DNA from: Kitasatospora cineracea
GTDB taxonomy: Bacteria; Actinomycetota; Actinomycetes; Streptomycetales; Streptomycetaceae
Length of the DNA stretch: 64,000 bases
Direction of reading: 5' to 3'
Assembly (NCBI RefSeq): GCF_003751605.1
Contig: NZ_RJVJ01000001.1
Coordinates: forward strand, 2,728,001-2,792,000
Shown here: one piece after another, positions 16,173 to 25,259 of the stretch
Layout: each line of letters opens with the position of its first letter
Numbering within the stretch: the stretch's first letter is position 1
Notes under the pieces: generated by a model
The model's input: only the letters and a program-made list of their open reading frames with translations
The model's database searches: none
Told to the model about the DNA's origin: nothing
Translations under genes and position numbers: made by a program

Positions 16173-17063
16173 ATGGAGGCGCTGCGGCTGATCAAGACCG
16201 TCCGGCACGCCCTGACCGAGGCCCGGACGACCGGCGACATCCTGCACGAGGCCTGGCAGTCCGGGCTGCTCACCGAAGCGGTGGGAGCCCGGATCGCCGA
16301 CCACGAGGGGGAGTCCTTCGCCACCCTCGGGCAGTTGCTCTGCGAGGCCGGCGCGCACACCGCGAGCTGCCTGCGGCAGCCGCCCGAACCGGGCCTGGAC
16401 GACCTGCCCGGCGGCCCGGTCGGCGTGTACCCGGAGTGGTCCGGGCCGACGCTGGTCGAGCGGTTCAGCGCGCTCGGCGAACTGGAGCCGGTGCTGACCG
16501 AACTCGCCCTGCTGCTGGAGCAGATGAACGAGAGCCTGGTGGTGCTCGCCTGCGGGGCCGAGACCGAGAGCCTGTACTGGAGCTGCATCGACGGACTGGA
16601 CGCCGGCTCCGAGTGCCGCGACCTGGTGGCCGAACTCCTGCGCGAGCAGCGGGGTCCGGCGGGTGCACGGGCCCCGGACGACGGGCCGGGGGAACGGGAG
16701 GAGCGGGAAGAACGGGAGGAGGGCGGGACGGACCTGTTCGGCGCGGGGGCGCCGGGTGCGGCCCGGCGGGAGGAGCCGAGGCTCGTGGTCCCGCTGGGCC
16801 CGCCGGTCCCGGCGGCGTGCGGCGCTCAGCTGCGGGGCGAACCGTCCGCCGGGGTGTCCTGCTCGCCGCGGGTGGCGGCGGCGGAGCGCAGATCGGAGTC
16901 GAGTCCGGCCAGGTCGGTGGTGATCGAGGCGAGCAGTTCCTGCATCTGCTCCAACAGCGACTTCGGGGTGGCGGGCGCGTCGCCGTCGGCGGTGTCCGCA
17001 GTGGGCGGCTCGGTCCAGGGCTCGGACATGAGGGGGCCCCTTCAGCTCGGTGGTGCGGTGTGA
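16173..17063 (+). CDS. Helical hypothetical protein, DUF6099-like N-terminus
   Basis: The ATG at 16173 has a good GGAGG-type site in front. Residues 1-170 form a compact, mainly helical domain (LRLIKTVRHALTEAR, LHEAWQSGLLTEAVG, LTELALLLEQMNESLVVLA). This resembles the small streptomycete family DUF6099 of unknown function. A charged Glu/Arg linker and then about 110 poor-complexity residues follow. The reading frame stays open to 17063 only because it is antisense, codon third base against codon third base, to the ORF at 16826-17029. The functional protein probably ends in practice near residue 170-220. The upstream DnaA boxes are the notable regulatory feature. Confidence 0.65.
   Translation: MEALRLIKTVRHALTEARTTGDILHEAWQSGLLTEAVGARIADHEGESFATLGQLLCEAGAHTASCLRQPPEPGLDDLPGGPVGVYPEWSGPTLVERFSALGELEPVLTELALLLEQMNESLVVLACGAETESLYWSCIDGLDAGSECRDLVAELLREQRGPAGARAPDDGPGEREEREEREEGGTDLFGAGAPGAARREEPRLVVPLGPPVPAACGAQLRGEPSAGVSCSPRVAAAERRSESSPARSVVIEASSSCICSNSDFGVAGASPSAVSAVGGSVQGSDMRGPLQLGGAV
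16826..17029 (-). CDS. Small acidic helical protein, antisense to the preceding gene
   Basis: A possible gene of 67 residues lying wholly inside the 3' part of the opposite-strand gene. It has a GAAGGGG-type site about ten bases before its ATG. The composition is natural for a protein: an acidic Thr/Ala/Asp start, a central amphipathic helix (SLLEQMQELLASITTDLAG), and an acidic end. The opposite frame here is Ser/Gly/Val-rich and looks like a shadow. Base composition cannot choose between them because the third codon positions coincide. No family is recognised. Confidence 0.5.
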   Translation of the reverse strand: MSEPWTEPPTADTADGDAPATPKSLLEQMQELLASITTDLAGLDSDLRSAAATRGEQDTPADGSPRS

Positions 17064-17303
17064 AGCGCCGGGGGTCGGCGCCGCCGGTCCAACGAGCCCC
17101 CGCCGCGCGCGGTCACCCCGGACCACCCGTTGAGGTCCAACCGGCGGTCCAGGTCAGCCGCAGGAGTGAGCCGAGTTTGCGGGGCCCGCCCCCGCTGGGC
17201 TACGGCGCCGGGCGGGAGCGAGGCGGGTCCGGCGGGCCCGCCGCCGGCCGGGCCGCTGGGGAGCAGGAACCCGGCCGACGGGCGAACACCACCTGACAGG
17301 AGG

Positions 17304-18293
17304 TCAGTTGTGCGAGTGCAGATCCGCGTTCAGACCGCCCCACGAACCGGAGCGGGCGATCACCTCGACCGCGCCCGACTGCGAGTTGCGGCGGAACAGC
17401 AGGTTGTCCTGGCCGGACAGCTCCACGGCCTTGGCCACCGAGCCGTCCGGCGTGGTGACCCGGGTGCCGGCGGTGACGTACAGGCCGGCCTCGACCACGC
17501 AGTCGTTGCCGAGCGAGATGCCGATGCCCGCGTTGGCGCCCAGCAGGCAGCGCTCGCCCACCGAGACGACCTGCTTGCCGCCGCCGGAGAGGGTGCCCAT
17601 GATCGAGGAGCCGCCGCCGACGTCGCTGTGGTCGCCGACCACCACGCCCGCGCTGATCCGGCCCTCGACCATCGAGGTGCCCAGGGTGCCCGCGTTGAAG
17701 TTGACGAAGCCCTCGTGCATCACCGTGGTGCCCTCGGCCAGGTGCGCGCCCAGGCGCACCCGGTCGGCGTGGGCGATCCGGACGCCGGCCGGCGCCACGT
17801 AGTCGGTCATCCGGGGGAACTTGTCGATGCCGTACAGGGCCAGCTGCCCGCCTTCGGCGCGCACCGCCAGCCGGGCCCGCTCCACGTTGGCGACCGGGGT
17901 CGGGCCGATCGACGTCCAGGCGACGTTCGCCAGCAGGCCGAAGATGCCGTCCAGGCTCTGGCCGTGCGGCTTCACCAGACGGGAGGAGAGCAGGTGCAGC
18001 CGCAGGTAGACGTCGTGCGCGTCCAACGGCTTCTCGTCCAGCGAGGAGATCACGGTGCGCACCGCCACCACCTCGACGTCGCGCCGGGCGTCGGTGCGGA
18101 GCGCCTCGGCGGCGCCCGGGCCGAGCGCCAGCTCGGCCTCCTCGGCGCTCAGCCGGACGGTGCCGGACGGGCCGGGAGCGGCGGCCAGCTCGGGCGCGGG
18201 GAACCAGGTGTCGAGGACGGTGCCGTCGGCCGCGATGGTCGCCAGGCCGGCGGCCACCGCGCCGCTTGCGGGGGAGGAGGTTTCAGCAGTCAC
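17304..18293 (-). CDS. dapD: Tetrahydrodipicolinate N-succinyltransferase DapD
   Basis: This enzyme of the succinylase branch of lysine/diaminopimelate synthesis transfers succinyl from succinyl-CoA to tetrahydrodipicolinate. The 329 residues fit the actinobacterial DapD type. It has an N-terminal alpha/beta part, a central left-handed beta-helix built of hexapeptide repeats (for example [16 protein letters not shown], then [14 protein letters not shown]), and a C-terminal tail ending in ADLHSHN. The start was chosen as the GTG at 18293 because a TACGGT -10 stands seven bases upstream. It is divergent from the Hen1 gene. The product also feeds peptidoglycan diaminopimelate. Confidence 0.93.
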   Translation of the reverse strand: MTAETSSPASGAVAAGLATIAADGTVLDTWFPAPELAAAPGPSGTVRLSAEEAELALGPGAAEALRTDARRDVEVVAVRTVISSLDEKPLDAHDVYLRLHLLSSRLVKPHGQSLDGIFGLLANVAWTSIGPTPVANVERARLAVRAEGGQLALYGIDKFPRMTDYVAPAGVRIAHADRVRLGAHLAEGTTVMHEGFVNFNAGTLGTSMVEGRISAGVVVGDHSDVGGGSSIMGTLSGGGKQVVSVGERCLLGANAGIGISLGNDCVVEAGLYVTAGTRVTTPDGSVAKAVELSGQDNLLFRRNSQSGAVEVIARSGSWGGLNADLHSHN

Positions 18294-18300
18294 ATCCCGC

Positions 18301-18306
18301 ACCGTA
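18301..18306 (-). promoter_or_regulatory. Leaderless promoter -10 of dapD
   Basis: On the minus strand TACGGT stands seven bases before the dapD GTG, and no ribosome-binding site is present. Confidence 0.45.
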
Positions 18307-18381
18307 ACCAATCGGGCCGAGGGCTGACCAACACGCTCACCGGACGGACAAAACCTGGTGCCCCCGAACAGGCCCGCGGGC

Positions 18382-18394
18382 CATACTCGGCCGG
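18382..18394 (+). promoter_or_regulatory. Leaderless promoter -10 of the hen1-pnkp operon
   Basis: CATACT (18382-18387) is followed by seven bases and then the GTG at 18395. No ribosome-binding site is seen. Confidence 0.45.
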
Positions 18395-20185
18395 GTGTTC
18401 GTATCGATCTCCACCACCGGCACTGCCGAGAACCCCGCCTCCGACCTGGGCTTCCTGCTGCACAAGCACCCCGACAAGGTGCAGCGGTTCGCCACCGCGC
18501 ACGGCACGGCACACGTCTTCTACCCCGAGGCCGGGGAGCAGGCGTGCACCGCCGCGCTGCTGCTGGAAATCGACCCCACCGCGCTGCTCCGCCAAGGCCG
18601 CGGCAAGGGCCGGTCCGGCTCGCCCGACCTCGCGCTCGCCCAGTACGTCAACGACCGCCCGTACGCCGCCTCCTCGCTGCTCGCGGTGGCGCTGCGCACG
18701 GTCTACCGGTCCGCGATGAAGGGCGAGTGCGCGCACCGGCCCGAACTGCCCGGCCGGGCGCTGCCGCTGCGGATCGCGCTGCCCGCCGTCCCGGTGGCCG
18801 GCGGCGAGGGCCCCGGGCTGGTGGACCGGCTGTTCGCCCCGCTGGGCTGGCAGGTCGACGCGCGGCCCGTCCCGCTGGACGAGTCTTTCCCCGAGTGGGG
18901 CGACTCCCGGTACGTGCGGCTCGAACTGACCGGCACCCTGCGGCTCGCCGACGCGCTGCAGCACCTCTACGTGCTGCTGCCGGTCCTCGACGGGTCCAAG
19001 CACTACTGGGTCGCCCCCGACGAGGTCGACAAGCTGCTCGCGGCCGGCCAGGGCTGGCTCGCCGACCACCCCGAACGGGCCCTGATCATCCGCCGCTACC
19101 TCTCCCGCCGCTGGTCGCTGACCAGGCTCGCCACGGAGCGCCTGGCGCTGGCCCGGCTGGCCGAGGCCGACGACCGCGAGGCCGAGGAGATCGACAACGC
19201 GGTGCCGGACGTCCCGGATGTTTCGGACGCTCCGGGGACCGCGGACGCTCCGGGGACCGCGGACACCGCAGATGCCACGACTGCCACGGCTACCGCTGAG
19301 GAGGTGAACGCCACCGGACCGACCGGGTCGGCCGGACCGATCGCGGTGGTGGCCGAGGCCGCCGGTGCTGCGGAGGGCGGCCGGGAGCGCGGGGAGTCGC
19401 TCGCCGCGCAGCGGCGGACGGCGATCCTGGCGGCGCTGGCCCGCACCGGCGCGGCCCGGGTGCTCGACCTGGGCTGCGGGCAGGGCGAGTTGGTGGGCGC
19501 GCTGCTCAAGGAACCGCGGGTGACCGAGGTGCTCGGGGTGGACGTGTCCTCCCTCGCGCTGACGATCGCCGCCCGCCGACTGCGGTTGGACCGGCTGCCG
19601 GAGCGTCAGGCCCGCCGGGTGAAGCTGGTCCAGGGTGCGCTGACGTACACCGACGCCCGGTTGAAGGGCTATGACGCGGCGGTGCTGTGCGAGGTCATCG
19701 AGCACCTCGACCTGCCCCGGCTGCCCGCGCTGGAGTACGCCGTGTTCGGCGCGGCCCGGCCCGGCTCGGTCGTGGTCACCACCCCGAACGCCGAGTACAA
19801 CGTCCGCTGGGAGACCCTGCCCGCCGGGCACAAGCGGCACGACGACCACCGCTTCGAGTGGGGCCGCGCCGAGTTCGCGGCCTGGACGGAGCAGGTCGCG
19901 GCCGACTACGGCTACACCGTCGAGCTGGAGCCGGTCGGCCCGGTCGACCCCGAGGTCGGCGCACCCACCCAGCTCGCGCACTTCCGCCTCGCCGAACCCG
20001 CCACCACCGAACCCGCTGCCACCACCGAATCCACTGCCACCGAATCCACTGCCACCACCGAACCGGCTGCCACCGAATCCACTGCCACCATCGAACCCGT
20101 CACCACCGGACCCGACGCCGCTGGACCCGCTGTCACCGGCACCCCGTCGCACGACCACGCCCCGGAAGGGAGCGCCCACCGATGA
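18395..20185 (+). CDS. hen1: 3'-terminal RNA ribose 2'-O-methyltransferase Hen1
   Basis: This RNA-repair methyltransferase marks the 3' terminal ribose of a cleaved RNA before it is ligated, so that the repaired RNA resists the ribotoxin. Residues 1-245 are the bacterial Hen1 N-terminal domain, with KHPDKVQRF and an [12 protein letters not shown]-like helix. An Ala/Thr/Asp linker comes next. The methyltransferase (about 325-530) has the SAM motif [12 protein letters not shown] near 355 and the metal-site text EVIEHLDL plus HDDHRFEW. A Thr/Glu/Ala repeat tail (about 532-596) ends the protein. It overlaps Pnkp by ATGA. Confidence 0.95.
   Translation: MFVSISTTGTAENPASDLGFLLHKHPDKVQRFATAHGTAHVFYPEAGEQACTAALLLEIDPTALLRQGRGKGRSGSPDLALAQYVNDRPYAASSLLAVALRTVYRSAMKGECAHRPELPGRALPLRIALPAVPVAGGEGPGLVDRLFAPLGWQVDARPVPLDESFPEWGDSRYVRLELTGTLRLADALQHLYVLLPVLDGSKHYWVAPDEVDKLLAAGQGWLADHPERALIIRRYLSRRWSLTRLATERLALARLAEADDREAEEIDNAVPDVPDVSDAPGTADAPGTADTADATTATATAEEVNATGPTGSAGPIAVVAEAAGAAEGGRERGESLAAQRRTAILAALARTGAARVLDLGCGQGELVGALLKEPRVTEVLGVDVSSLALTIAARRLRLDRLPERQARRVKLVQGALTYTDARLKGYDAAVLCEVIEHLDLPRLPALEYAVFGAARPGSVVVTTPNAEYNVRWETLPAGHKRHDDHRFEWGRAEFAAWTEQVAADYGYTVELEPVGPVDPEVGAPTQLAHFRLAEPATTEPAATTESTATESTATTEPAATESTATIEPVTTGPDAAGPAVTGTPSHDHAPEGSAHR
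19994..20100 (+). repeat. Degenerate Thr-Glu-Ser tandem repeats in the hen1 tail
   Basis: Short units of about 12-15 bases built on GCCACCGAATCCACT and GCCACCACCGAACCC repeat about seven times. They encode a disordered Thr/Glu/Ser/Ala tail on Hen1. Copy number is likely to vary between strains. Confidence 0.7.
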
Positions 20186-22785
20186 CCACCGAAACCCCGG
20201 AGCCGACCCCTGCCCGGGCCGGCCGCCGACTGCCCGTCACCGACGTCTCGCTGGTGGTGCTGATCGGCAGCACCGGCTCCGGCAAGTCCAGCTTCGCCCG
20301 CAGGCACTTCAAGCCCACCGAGGTGGTCTCCTCCGACTTCTGCCGGGGGCTGGTCGCCGACGACGAGAACGACCAGTCCGCCTCCGCCGACGCCTTCGAC
20401 GTGCTGCACTACATCGTCGGCAAGCGGCTCGCGGCGGGCCGGCTCACCGTGGTCGACGCCACCAACGTCCAGCAGGAGAGCCGCCGCCAGCTGCTCGCCA
20501 TCGCCCGGGAGCACGACGTGCTGCCGATCGCCATCGTGCTGGACGTCCCGGCCGAGGTGTGCGCCGAGCGCAACCGGGCCAGGCCGGACCGGCAGCTGCC
20601 GGCGCACGTGATCCCCCGTCACCAGCGCGAGCTGCGCCGCTCGCTGCGCGGACTGGAGCGCGAGGGCTTCCGCAAGGTGCACGTGCTGCGCGGCGTCGAG
20701 GAGGTCGAGCGCGCCGAGATCGTCCCGGAGAAGCGGTACAACGACCTGCGGCACCTGACCGGCCCGTTCGACATCGTCGGCGACATCCACGGCTGCCGCT
20801 CCGAGCTGGAGACCCTGCTCGGCCGGCTCGGCTACCGGATCGCCCGCGACGAGCAGGGCCGCGCCGTGGACGCCGCGCACCCCGAGGGCCGCACCGCGGT
20901 CTTCGTCGGCGACCTGGTCGACCGCGGCCCGGACACCCCGGGCGTGCTGCGCCTGGTGATGGGCATGGTCGAGACCGGCCACGCCCTCTGCGTCCCCGGC
21001 AACCACGAGAACAAGCTCGGCCGCTGGATGGGCGGCCGCAAGGTCACCGTCTCGCACGGCCTGCAGGAGTCGATCGACCAGCTGTCCGCCGAGAGCGACG
21101 AGTTCCGGGCCCGGGTGCGGGAGTTCATGCGCGGCCTGGTCAGCCACTACCTGCTGGACGGCGGCGCGCTGGTGGTCTGCCACGCCGGCCTGCCGGAGAA
21201 GTACCACGGCCGCGCCTCCGGCCGGGTCCGCTCGCACGCGCTGTACGGCGACACCACCGGCGAGACCGACGAGTACGGCCTGCCGGTGCGCTACCCGTGG
21301 GCCGAGGAGTACCGCGGCCGCGCCCTGGTGGTCTACGGCCACACCCCGGTGCCGGTGGCGAGCTTCCTCAACAACACCATCTGCCTGGACACCGGCTGCG
21401 TGTTCGGCGGCAGCCTGACCGCGTTGCGCTACCCGGAGCGGGAGATCGTCGCCGTCCCGGCCGAGCAGGAGTGGTACGAGCCGGTCCGCCCGATGCATAC
21501 CGACGCGCCCGGCGGCCGCGAGGGCCGTCCGCTCGACCTGGCCGACGTGGCCGGCCGCCGGGTGGTGGAGACCGCCCGGTTCGGCAACGTCGCCGTCCGG
21601 GAGGAGAACGCCGCCGCCGCGCTGGAGGTGATGAGCCGCTTCGCGCTCGACCCGAGGCTGCTCGCCTACCTGCCGCCCACCATGGCCCCCTCGCCGACCT
21701 CCCGGCGCGAGGGCCTGCTGGAGCACCCCGAGGAGGCGTTCTTCGCCTACCGGCACGACGGGGTGCAGCAGGTGGTCTGCGAGGAGAAGCACATGGGCTC
21801 GCGGGCCGTCGTCCTGGTCGCCCGGGACGGGGCCGCCCTGGAGAAGCGCTTCGGCCTGCCCGGCCCCGGCGCGATCTGGACCAGGACCGGCCGCGCCTTC
21901 CTCAACGACCAGCAGCTCACCGGGGCGATCCTCGACCGGCTGCGGGCCGCCGCCGAGGACGCCGGCCTGTTCGACGAACTCGACACCGGCTGGCTGCTGC
22001 TGGACGCCGAACTGCTGCCCTGGTCGCTCAAGGCGGTCGAACTGCTGCGCCGCCAGTACGCCGCCGTCGGCGCGGCCGCCGGGGCCGCCCTGCCCGCCGC
22101 GCTCGACGCCCTCGCCCGGGCCGCCGACCGCGGGATGGACGTGGCGGAGCTGACGGTCCGCCAGCAGGAGCGGGCCGAGGACGCCCGGTCCTTCACCGAG
22201 GCGTACCGGCGCTACTGCTGGCCGACCGAGGGCCTCGAAGGCATCCGGCTGGCCCCGTTCCAGCTGCTCGCCGCCGAGGGTGCCAACCTGGCGCTGCGCC
22301 CGCACACCGAGCACCTCGCCCTGATCGACCGGCTGGTGGAGGCCGACCGGCTGGCCGCCGACCGGGCGGCCGCGGAGCCGGTGCTGCACGGCACCGGGCG
22401 GCTGCTGGTCGACACCGGGGACGAGTCCTCGGTCGCCGCCGCCGTCGCCTGGTGGGAGGAGCTGACCGGGGCCGGCGGCGAGGGCATGGTGGTCAAGCCG
22501 GTCGACCCGCTGCACCGGGACGGCTCCGGGCGGCTGGTCCAGCCCGGGCTGAAGGTCCGCGGCCGCGAGTACCTGCGGATCATCTACGGCCCGGACTACA
22601 CCCGGCACTTGGACCGGCTGCGCCAGCGCTCGCTCGGCCACAAGCGCTCGCTCGCCCTGCGCGAGCACGCGCTCGGCCTGGAGTCGCTGGACCGGCTGGC
22701 GGCCGGCGAGCCGCTGTGGCGGGTGCACGAGGCGGTGTTCGCGGTGCTGGCCCTGGAGTCCGAACCGGTCGACCCCCGGCTCTGA
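20182..22785 (+). CDS. pnkp: Polynucleotide kinase-phosphatase-ligase Pnkp
   Basis: This is the three-domain RNA end-healing and sealing enzyme of the bacterial Hen1-Pnkp repair pathway, 867 residues. The kinase has the P-loop GSTGSGKSS at 29-37. The metallophosphatase has GDIHG, GDLVDRG and GNHENK (about 190-410). The ligase-type adenylyltransferase has the nucleotidyl-lysine motif EKHMGSRAV near residue 535 and a late VKPVDP element. In the studied pathway Pnkp processes 5'-OH and 2',3'-cyclic phosphate ends. Hen1 is needed both to activate ligation and to methylate the 3' end. ATGA coupling makes the pair a two-gene operon. Confidence 0.96.
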   Translation: MTTETPEPTPARAGRRLPVTDVSLVVLIGSTGSGKSSFARRHFKPTEVVSSDFCRGLVADDENDQSASADAFDVLHYIVGKRLAAGRLTVVDATNVQQESRRQLLAIAREHDVLPIAIVLDVPAEVCAERNRARPDRQLPAHVIPRHQRELRRSLRGLEREGFRKVHVLRGVEEVERAEIVPEKRYNDLRHLTGPFDIVGDIHGCRSELETLLGRLGYRIARDEQGRAVDAAHPEGRTAVFVGDLVDRGPDTPGVLRLVMGMVETGHALCVPGNHENKLGRWMGGRKVTVSHGLQESIDQLSAESDEFRARVREFMRGLVSHYLLDGGALVVCHAGLPEKYHGRASGRVRSHALYGDTTGETDEYGLPVRYPWAEEYRGRALVVYGHTPVPVASFLNNTICLDTGCVFGGSLTALRYPEREIVAVPAEQEWYEPVRPMHTDAPGGREGRPLDLADVAGRRVVETARFGNVAVREENAAAALEVMSRFALDPRLLAYLPPTMAPSPTSRREGLLEHPEEAFFAYRHDGVQQVVCEEKHMGSRAVVLVARDGAALEKRFGLPGPGAIWTRTGRAFLNDQQLTGAILDRLRAAAEDAGLFDELDTGWLLLDAELLPWSLKAVELLRRQYAAVGAAAGAALPAALDALARAADRGMDVAELTVRQQERAEDARSFTEAYRRYCWPTEGLEGIRLAPFQLLAAEGANLALRPHTEHLALIDRLVEADRLAADRAAAEPVLHGTGRLLVDTGDESSVAAAVAWWEELTGAGGEGMVVKPVDPLHRDGSGRLVQPGLKVRGREYLRIIYGPDYTRHLDRLRQRSLGHKRSLALREHALGLESLDRLAAGEPLWRVHEAVFAVLALESEPVDPRL

Positions 22786-22797
22786 CCCCGCAGCGAT

Positions 22798-22824
22798 CCG
22801 GGCCCCGGACAACTCGGGGCCCGG
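22798..22824 (+). terminator. Terminator after pnkp
   Basis: A ten-bp G+C stem (22798-22807 with 22815-22824) and a seven-base loop lie 13 bases after the stop. Confidence 0.6.
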
Positions 22825-22895
22825 GACGGCCCAGACGGCTCGGCCGGCCCAGAGCGGGCCGTCCGAGTCCCGGCAACGCGTCGGCCATCACAGCG

Positions 22896-22924
22896 TTGCA
22901 TGAATATTCGAATCCTCGTATACA
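22896..22924 (+). promoter_or_regulatory. argF promoter with ARG-box-like operator
   Basis: TTGCAT (22896-22901), a 17-base spacer and TATACA (22919-22924) form one of the best promoters in the window. The spacer contains the A+T-rich palindrome GAATATTC (22902-22909) within TGCATGAATATTCGAAT, which resembles an ArgR box. Repression by ArgR-arginine at this position would block the polymerase. Confidence 0.7.
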
Positions 22925-22963
22925 CTTCCCGTCTCAGTCCGCTGATCGACCCAGGAGACCGGT

Positions 22964-23965
22964 ATGGCGTTCAACCTCCGGAACAGGCACTTCCTCAAGG
23001 AGCTCGACTTCACTCCCCAGGAGTTCCGCCACCTGGTCGACCTGGCGGCCCAGCTGAAGGCCGCTAAGTACGCGGGCACCGAGCAGCCCCGGCTGCGCGG
23101 CAAGAACATCGCGCTGATCTTCGCCAAGACCTCCACCCGCACCCGCTGCGCCTTCGAGGTGGCCGCCCACGACCAGGGCGCCTCCACCACCTACCTGGAC
23201 CCGGCCGGGTCGCAGATGGGGCACAAGGAGTCGATCAAGGACACCGCGCGGGTGCTGGGCCGGATGTTCGACGGCATCGAGTACCGCGGCGACGGGCAGG
23301 AGATCGTCGAGGAGCTGGCCTCGCACGCGGGCGTCCCGGTCTGGAACGGCCTGACCGATGAGTGGCACCCGACCCAGATGCTGGCCGACGTGCTCACCAT
23401 CCAGGAGCACTCCGGCAAGCCGCTGAACGAGACCACCCTGGTCTACCTCGGCGACGCCCGCTTCAACATGGGCAACTCGATCCTGGTCACCGGCGCGCTG
23501 CTGGGCATGGACATCCGGATCGTGGCGCCCGCCTCGCTCTGGCCCGCCGAGGAGGTCCGCAAGGCGGCCGAGTCGCTGGCCGGGGCCAGCGGAGCCCGGA
23601 TCACCCTCACCGAGGACGTGGCGGCCGGCGTCGCGGGGGCGGACTTCCTCTACACCGACGTCTGGGTGTCGATGGGCGAGCCCAAGGAGGTCTGGGCCGA
23701 GCGGATCGCGCTGCTGAAGCCCTACCAGGTCTCGATGGACACGGTGCGCGCCACCGGGAACCCGGCGGTCAAGTTCCTGCACTGCCTGCCCGCGTTCCAC
23801 GACCTCGGCACCGAGGTCGGCCGGCAGATGCACGAGCTCACCGGCATGTCGGAGCTGGAGTGCACCGACGAACTGTTCGAGTCGGCGCACTCCGTGGTCT
23901 TCGACCAGGCCGAGAACCGGCTGCACACCATCAAGGCCGTGATGGTGGCGACCCTCGGGTCCTGA
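22964..23965 (+). CDS. argF: Ornithine carbamoyltransferase
   Basis: Converts ornithine and carbamoyl phosphate to citrulline in arginine biosynthesis, in the cytoplasm. The 333 residues show the carbamoyl-phosphate site STRTR near residues 57-61, the HPTQMLAD ornithine-domain motif, the Mg- and SMG-loop text DVWVSMGE, and the catalytic HCLPA near 273. An AGGAG stands six bases before the ATG. It is a single gene with its own promoter and does not sit in an arg operon. The length and N-terminus ([13 protein letters not shown]) resemble the ArcB/OTC form used for either direction, so a catabolic role cannot be ruled out. The ARG-box supports biosynthetic-type repression. Confidence 0.94.
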   Translation: MAFNLRNRHFLKELDFTPQEFRHLVDLAAQLKAAKYAGTEQPRLRGKNIALIFAKTSTRTRCAFEVAAHDQGASTTYLDPAGSQMGHKESIKDTARVLGRMFDGIEYRGDGQEIVEELASHAGVPVWNGLTDEWHPTQMLADVLTIQEHSGKPLNETTLVYLGDARFNMGNSILVTGALLGMDIRIVAPASLWPAEEVRKAAESLAGASGARITLTEDVAAGVAGADFLYTDVWVSMGEPKEVWAERIALLKPYQVSMDTVRATGNPAVKFLHCLPAFHDLGTEVGRQMHELTGMSELECTDELFESAHSVVFDQAENRLHTIKAVMVATLGS

Positions 23966-23987
23966 AGGGTCTCGGGTCCTGAGGGCC

Positions 23988-24563
23988 TCAGAAGTCGACG
24001 TCCACGCAGGCCGCCCGGTCGGCCGCGGCGTGCGGACCGGCGGGCGTGCCCGCGTGCAGCACCAGCGAGTGCGCCTCGTCGGGCCGGAACTCCCAGGGGA
24101 CGGCCGCCGAGGCGGTGCCGGACCCGTCCGGGGCGGTGCGCACGGTCATCCGCACCTCATTGTTGGCACCGTCCGACCCGGCCACCTGCTGGTAGTGCGG
24201 CCCGGAGGACGCCGGGTCGGAGCCGCAGCGCCCGGTGTGCACGTGCGCGGGGAACTCGTGCGCACCGGCCACCCCGGCGAGTTCCAGCGTGACGGAGGTG
24301 TGCCCGGCCGCGCGGCCGACCGTGACCCGCACCTGCGAGCCGTACGGCACCAGGTCGGGTGCGTGGGTGATCGCCCGGGCCGGGACGAAGCCGTCCGCCC
24401 GGTCGAACCGGGTGTCCACCACCCGGTCGGTCCCGGGAGCGCCGGAGGCCCCGGAGGCACCGGCCGGTCCGGGAACGCCGGCCGGGCCCTGGGCGGCGGG
24501 CGGACCGATCGGCAGCAGGGCGAGCGGCACCAGCAGCGCACCGGCAGCGGAGGACAGGGGCAT
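23988..24563 (-). CDS. Secreted Cu/Zn superoxide-dismutase-like protein
   Basis: A 191-residue protein with a signal peptide of about 24 residues. A short collagen-like run of Gly-x-y triplets (about 26-44) follows, then a SodC-like beta-barrel. Metal-ligand-type histidines are visible: FPAHVHTGRC (HxH and the disulfide Cys), SGPHYQ, and the late His in LVLHAG. The second Cys lies near the C-terminus (RAACVDV). The protein is shorter and more divergent than bacterial SodC, so enzyme activity is not assured. A GGAAGG stands before the ATG. It probably acts outside the membrane against superoxide or as a copper protein. Confidence 0.75.
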   Translation of the reverse strand: MPLSSAAGALLVPLALLPIGPPAAQGPAGVPGPAGASGASGAPGTDRVVDTRFDRADGFVPARAITHAPDLVPYGSQVRVTVGRAAGHTSVTLELAGVAGAHEFPAHVHTGRCGSDPASSGPHYQQVAGSDGANNEVRMTVRTAPDGSGTASAAVPWEFRPDEAHSLVLHAGTPAGPHAAADRAACVDVDF

Positions 24564-24806
24564 CGCGGACCTTCCGACGGGCCGTCAGGGAGAACAACAC
24601 CCGACACGGTGGCCGCCCCCGCCCCGCCGCGCACGCCGCCGTGCCGCACCGCCACCCGCAGTCACCCGTACGGGAACCGGCACTCGAACAGCGCCGCTAC
24701 GGCCAGCCGTCCCGTCCCCGCCGACTCGACGCGCCCCACCCCGACCCACCCCTACCCGGGCCGTTCCGCCGCCCGGTCGGCCGCCGCCCGGTCGGCCGCC
24801 GGGCGG

Positions 24807-25220
24807 TCAGCCCGTCGCCGTGATGCCGCGGATCTCGCAGCGCGGGCCGCTGGCGCGCATCAGGCGCAGGTCGGCGGTGATCAGCGGGGCGTGGTGGTGC
24901 TCGGCGACCGCGACGTAGGCGGCGTCGTCCGGGGTCAGGTTGTCCTTGAGCTCCCAGATCCGGCCGAGCAGCGGGGCGACCTCCACCTTGCGGATGGCGA
25001 GTCCGGGCAGCCGGCGGGTCAGGGCGGCGACCTCTTCGGCCGTCAGTTCCTTGGCGAGGTACAGCCCGCGCAGCGACTGCATCACCTCGATCACCACGTG
25101 CTCGGGCGCCACCCACTCGGGGTCGGCGGCCAGCGCGGCCCGGGCGGCGTCGCCCCGGGGGCCCCGGTCGGCGAGCGACAGCACCACTGCGGAAGCGTCC
25201 ACCACGATCATTCGGCTCAC
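24807..25220 (-). CDS. PIN-domain (VapC-like) ribonuclease, no adjacent antitoxin
   Basis: A 137-residue PIN protein from the GTG at 25220, or 134 residues from the ATG at 25211. The acidic active-site residues are visible: Asp in IVVDASA (residue 8), Glu in HVVIEVMQS, Asp in LTPDDAAYVAVAE and Asp in LITADLRL. VapC toxins cleave tRNA or rRNA. A VapB-type antitoxin normally overlaps the toxin start. Here only 39 bases separate the gene from an unrelated membrane protein gene. It is therefore either an orphan toxin or a domesticated RNase. Confidence 0.85.
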   Translation of the reverse strand: MSRMIVVDASAVVLSLADRGPRGDAARAALAADPEWVAPEHVVIEVMQSLRGLYLAKELTAEEVAALTRRLPGLAIRKVEVAPLLGRIWELKDNLTPDDAAYVAVAEHHHAPLITADLRLMRASGPRCEIRGITATG

Positions 25221-25259
25221 GCTAGTCCGTTCGCCCCCGCCGCCCCGCCACGGGGGTGC

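Noticed and set aside
19671-23057. A plus-strand 1,128-codon frame overlapping hen1, pnkp and the argF start
   Set aside because: Shadow of the real frame with Arg/Pro/Gly bias. The Hen1 and Pnkp motifs lie in another frame.
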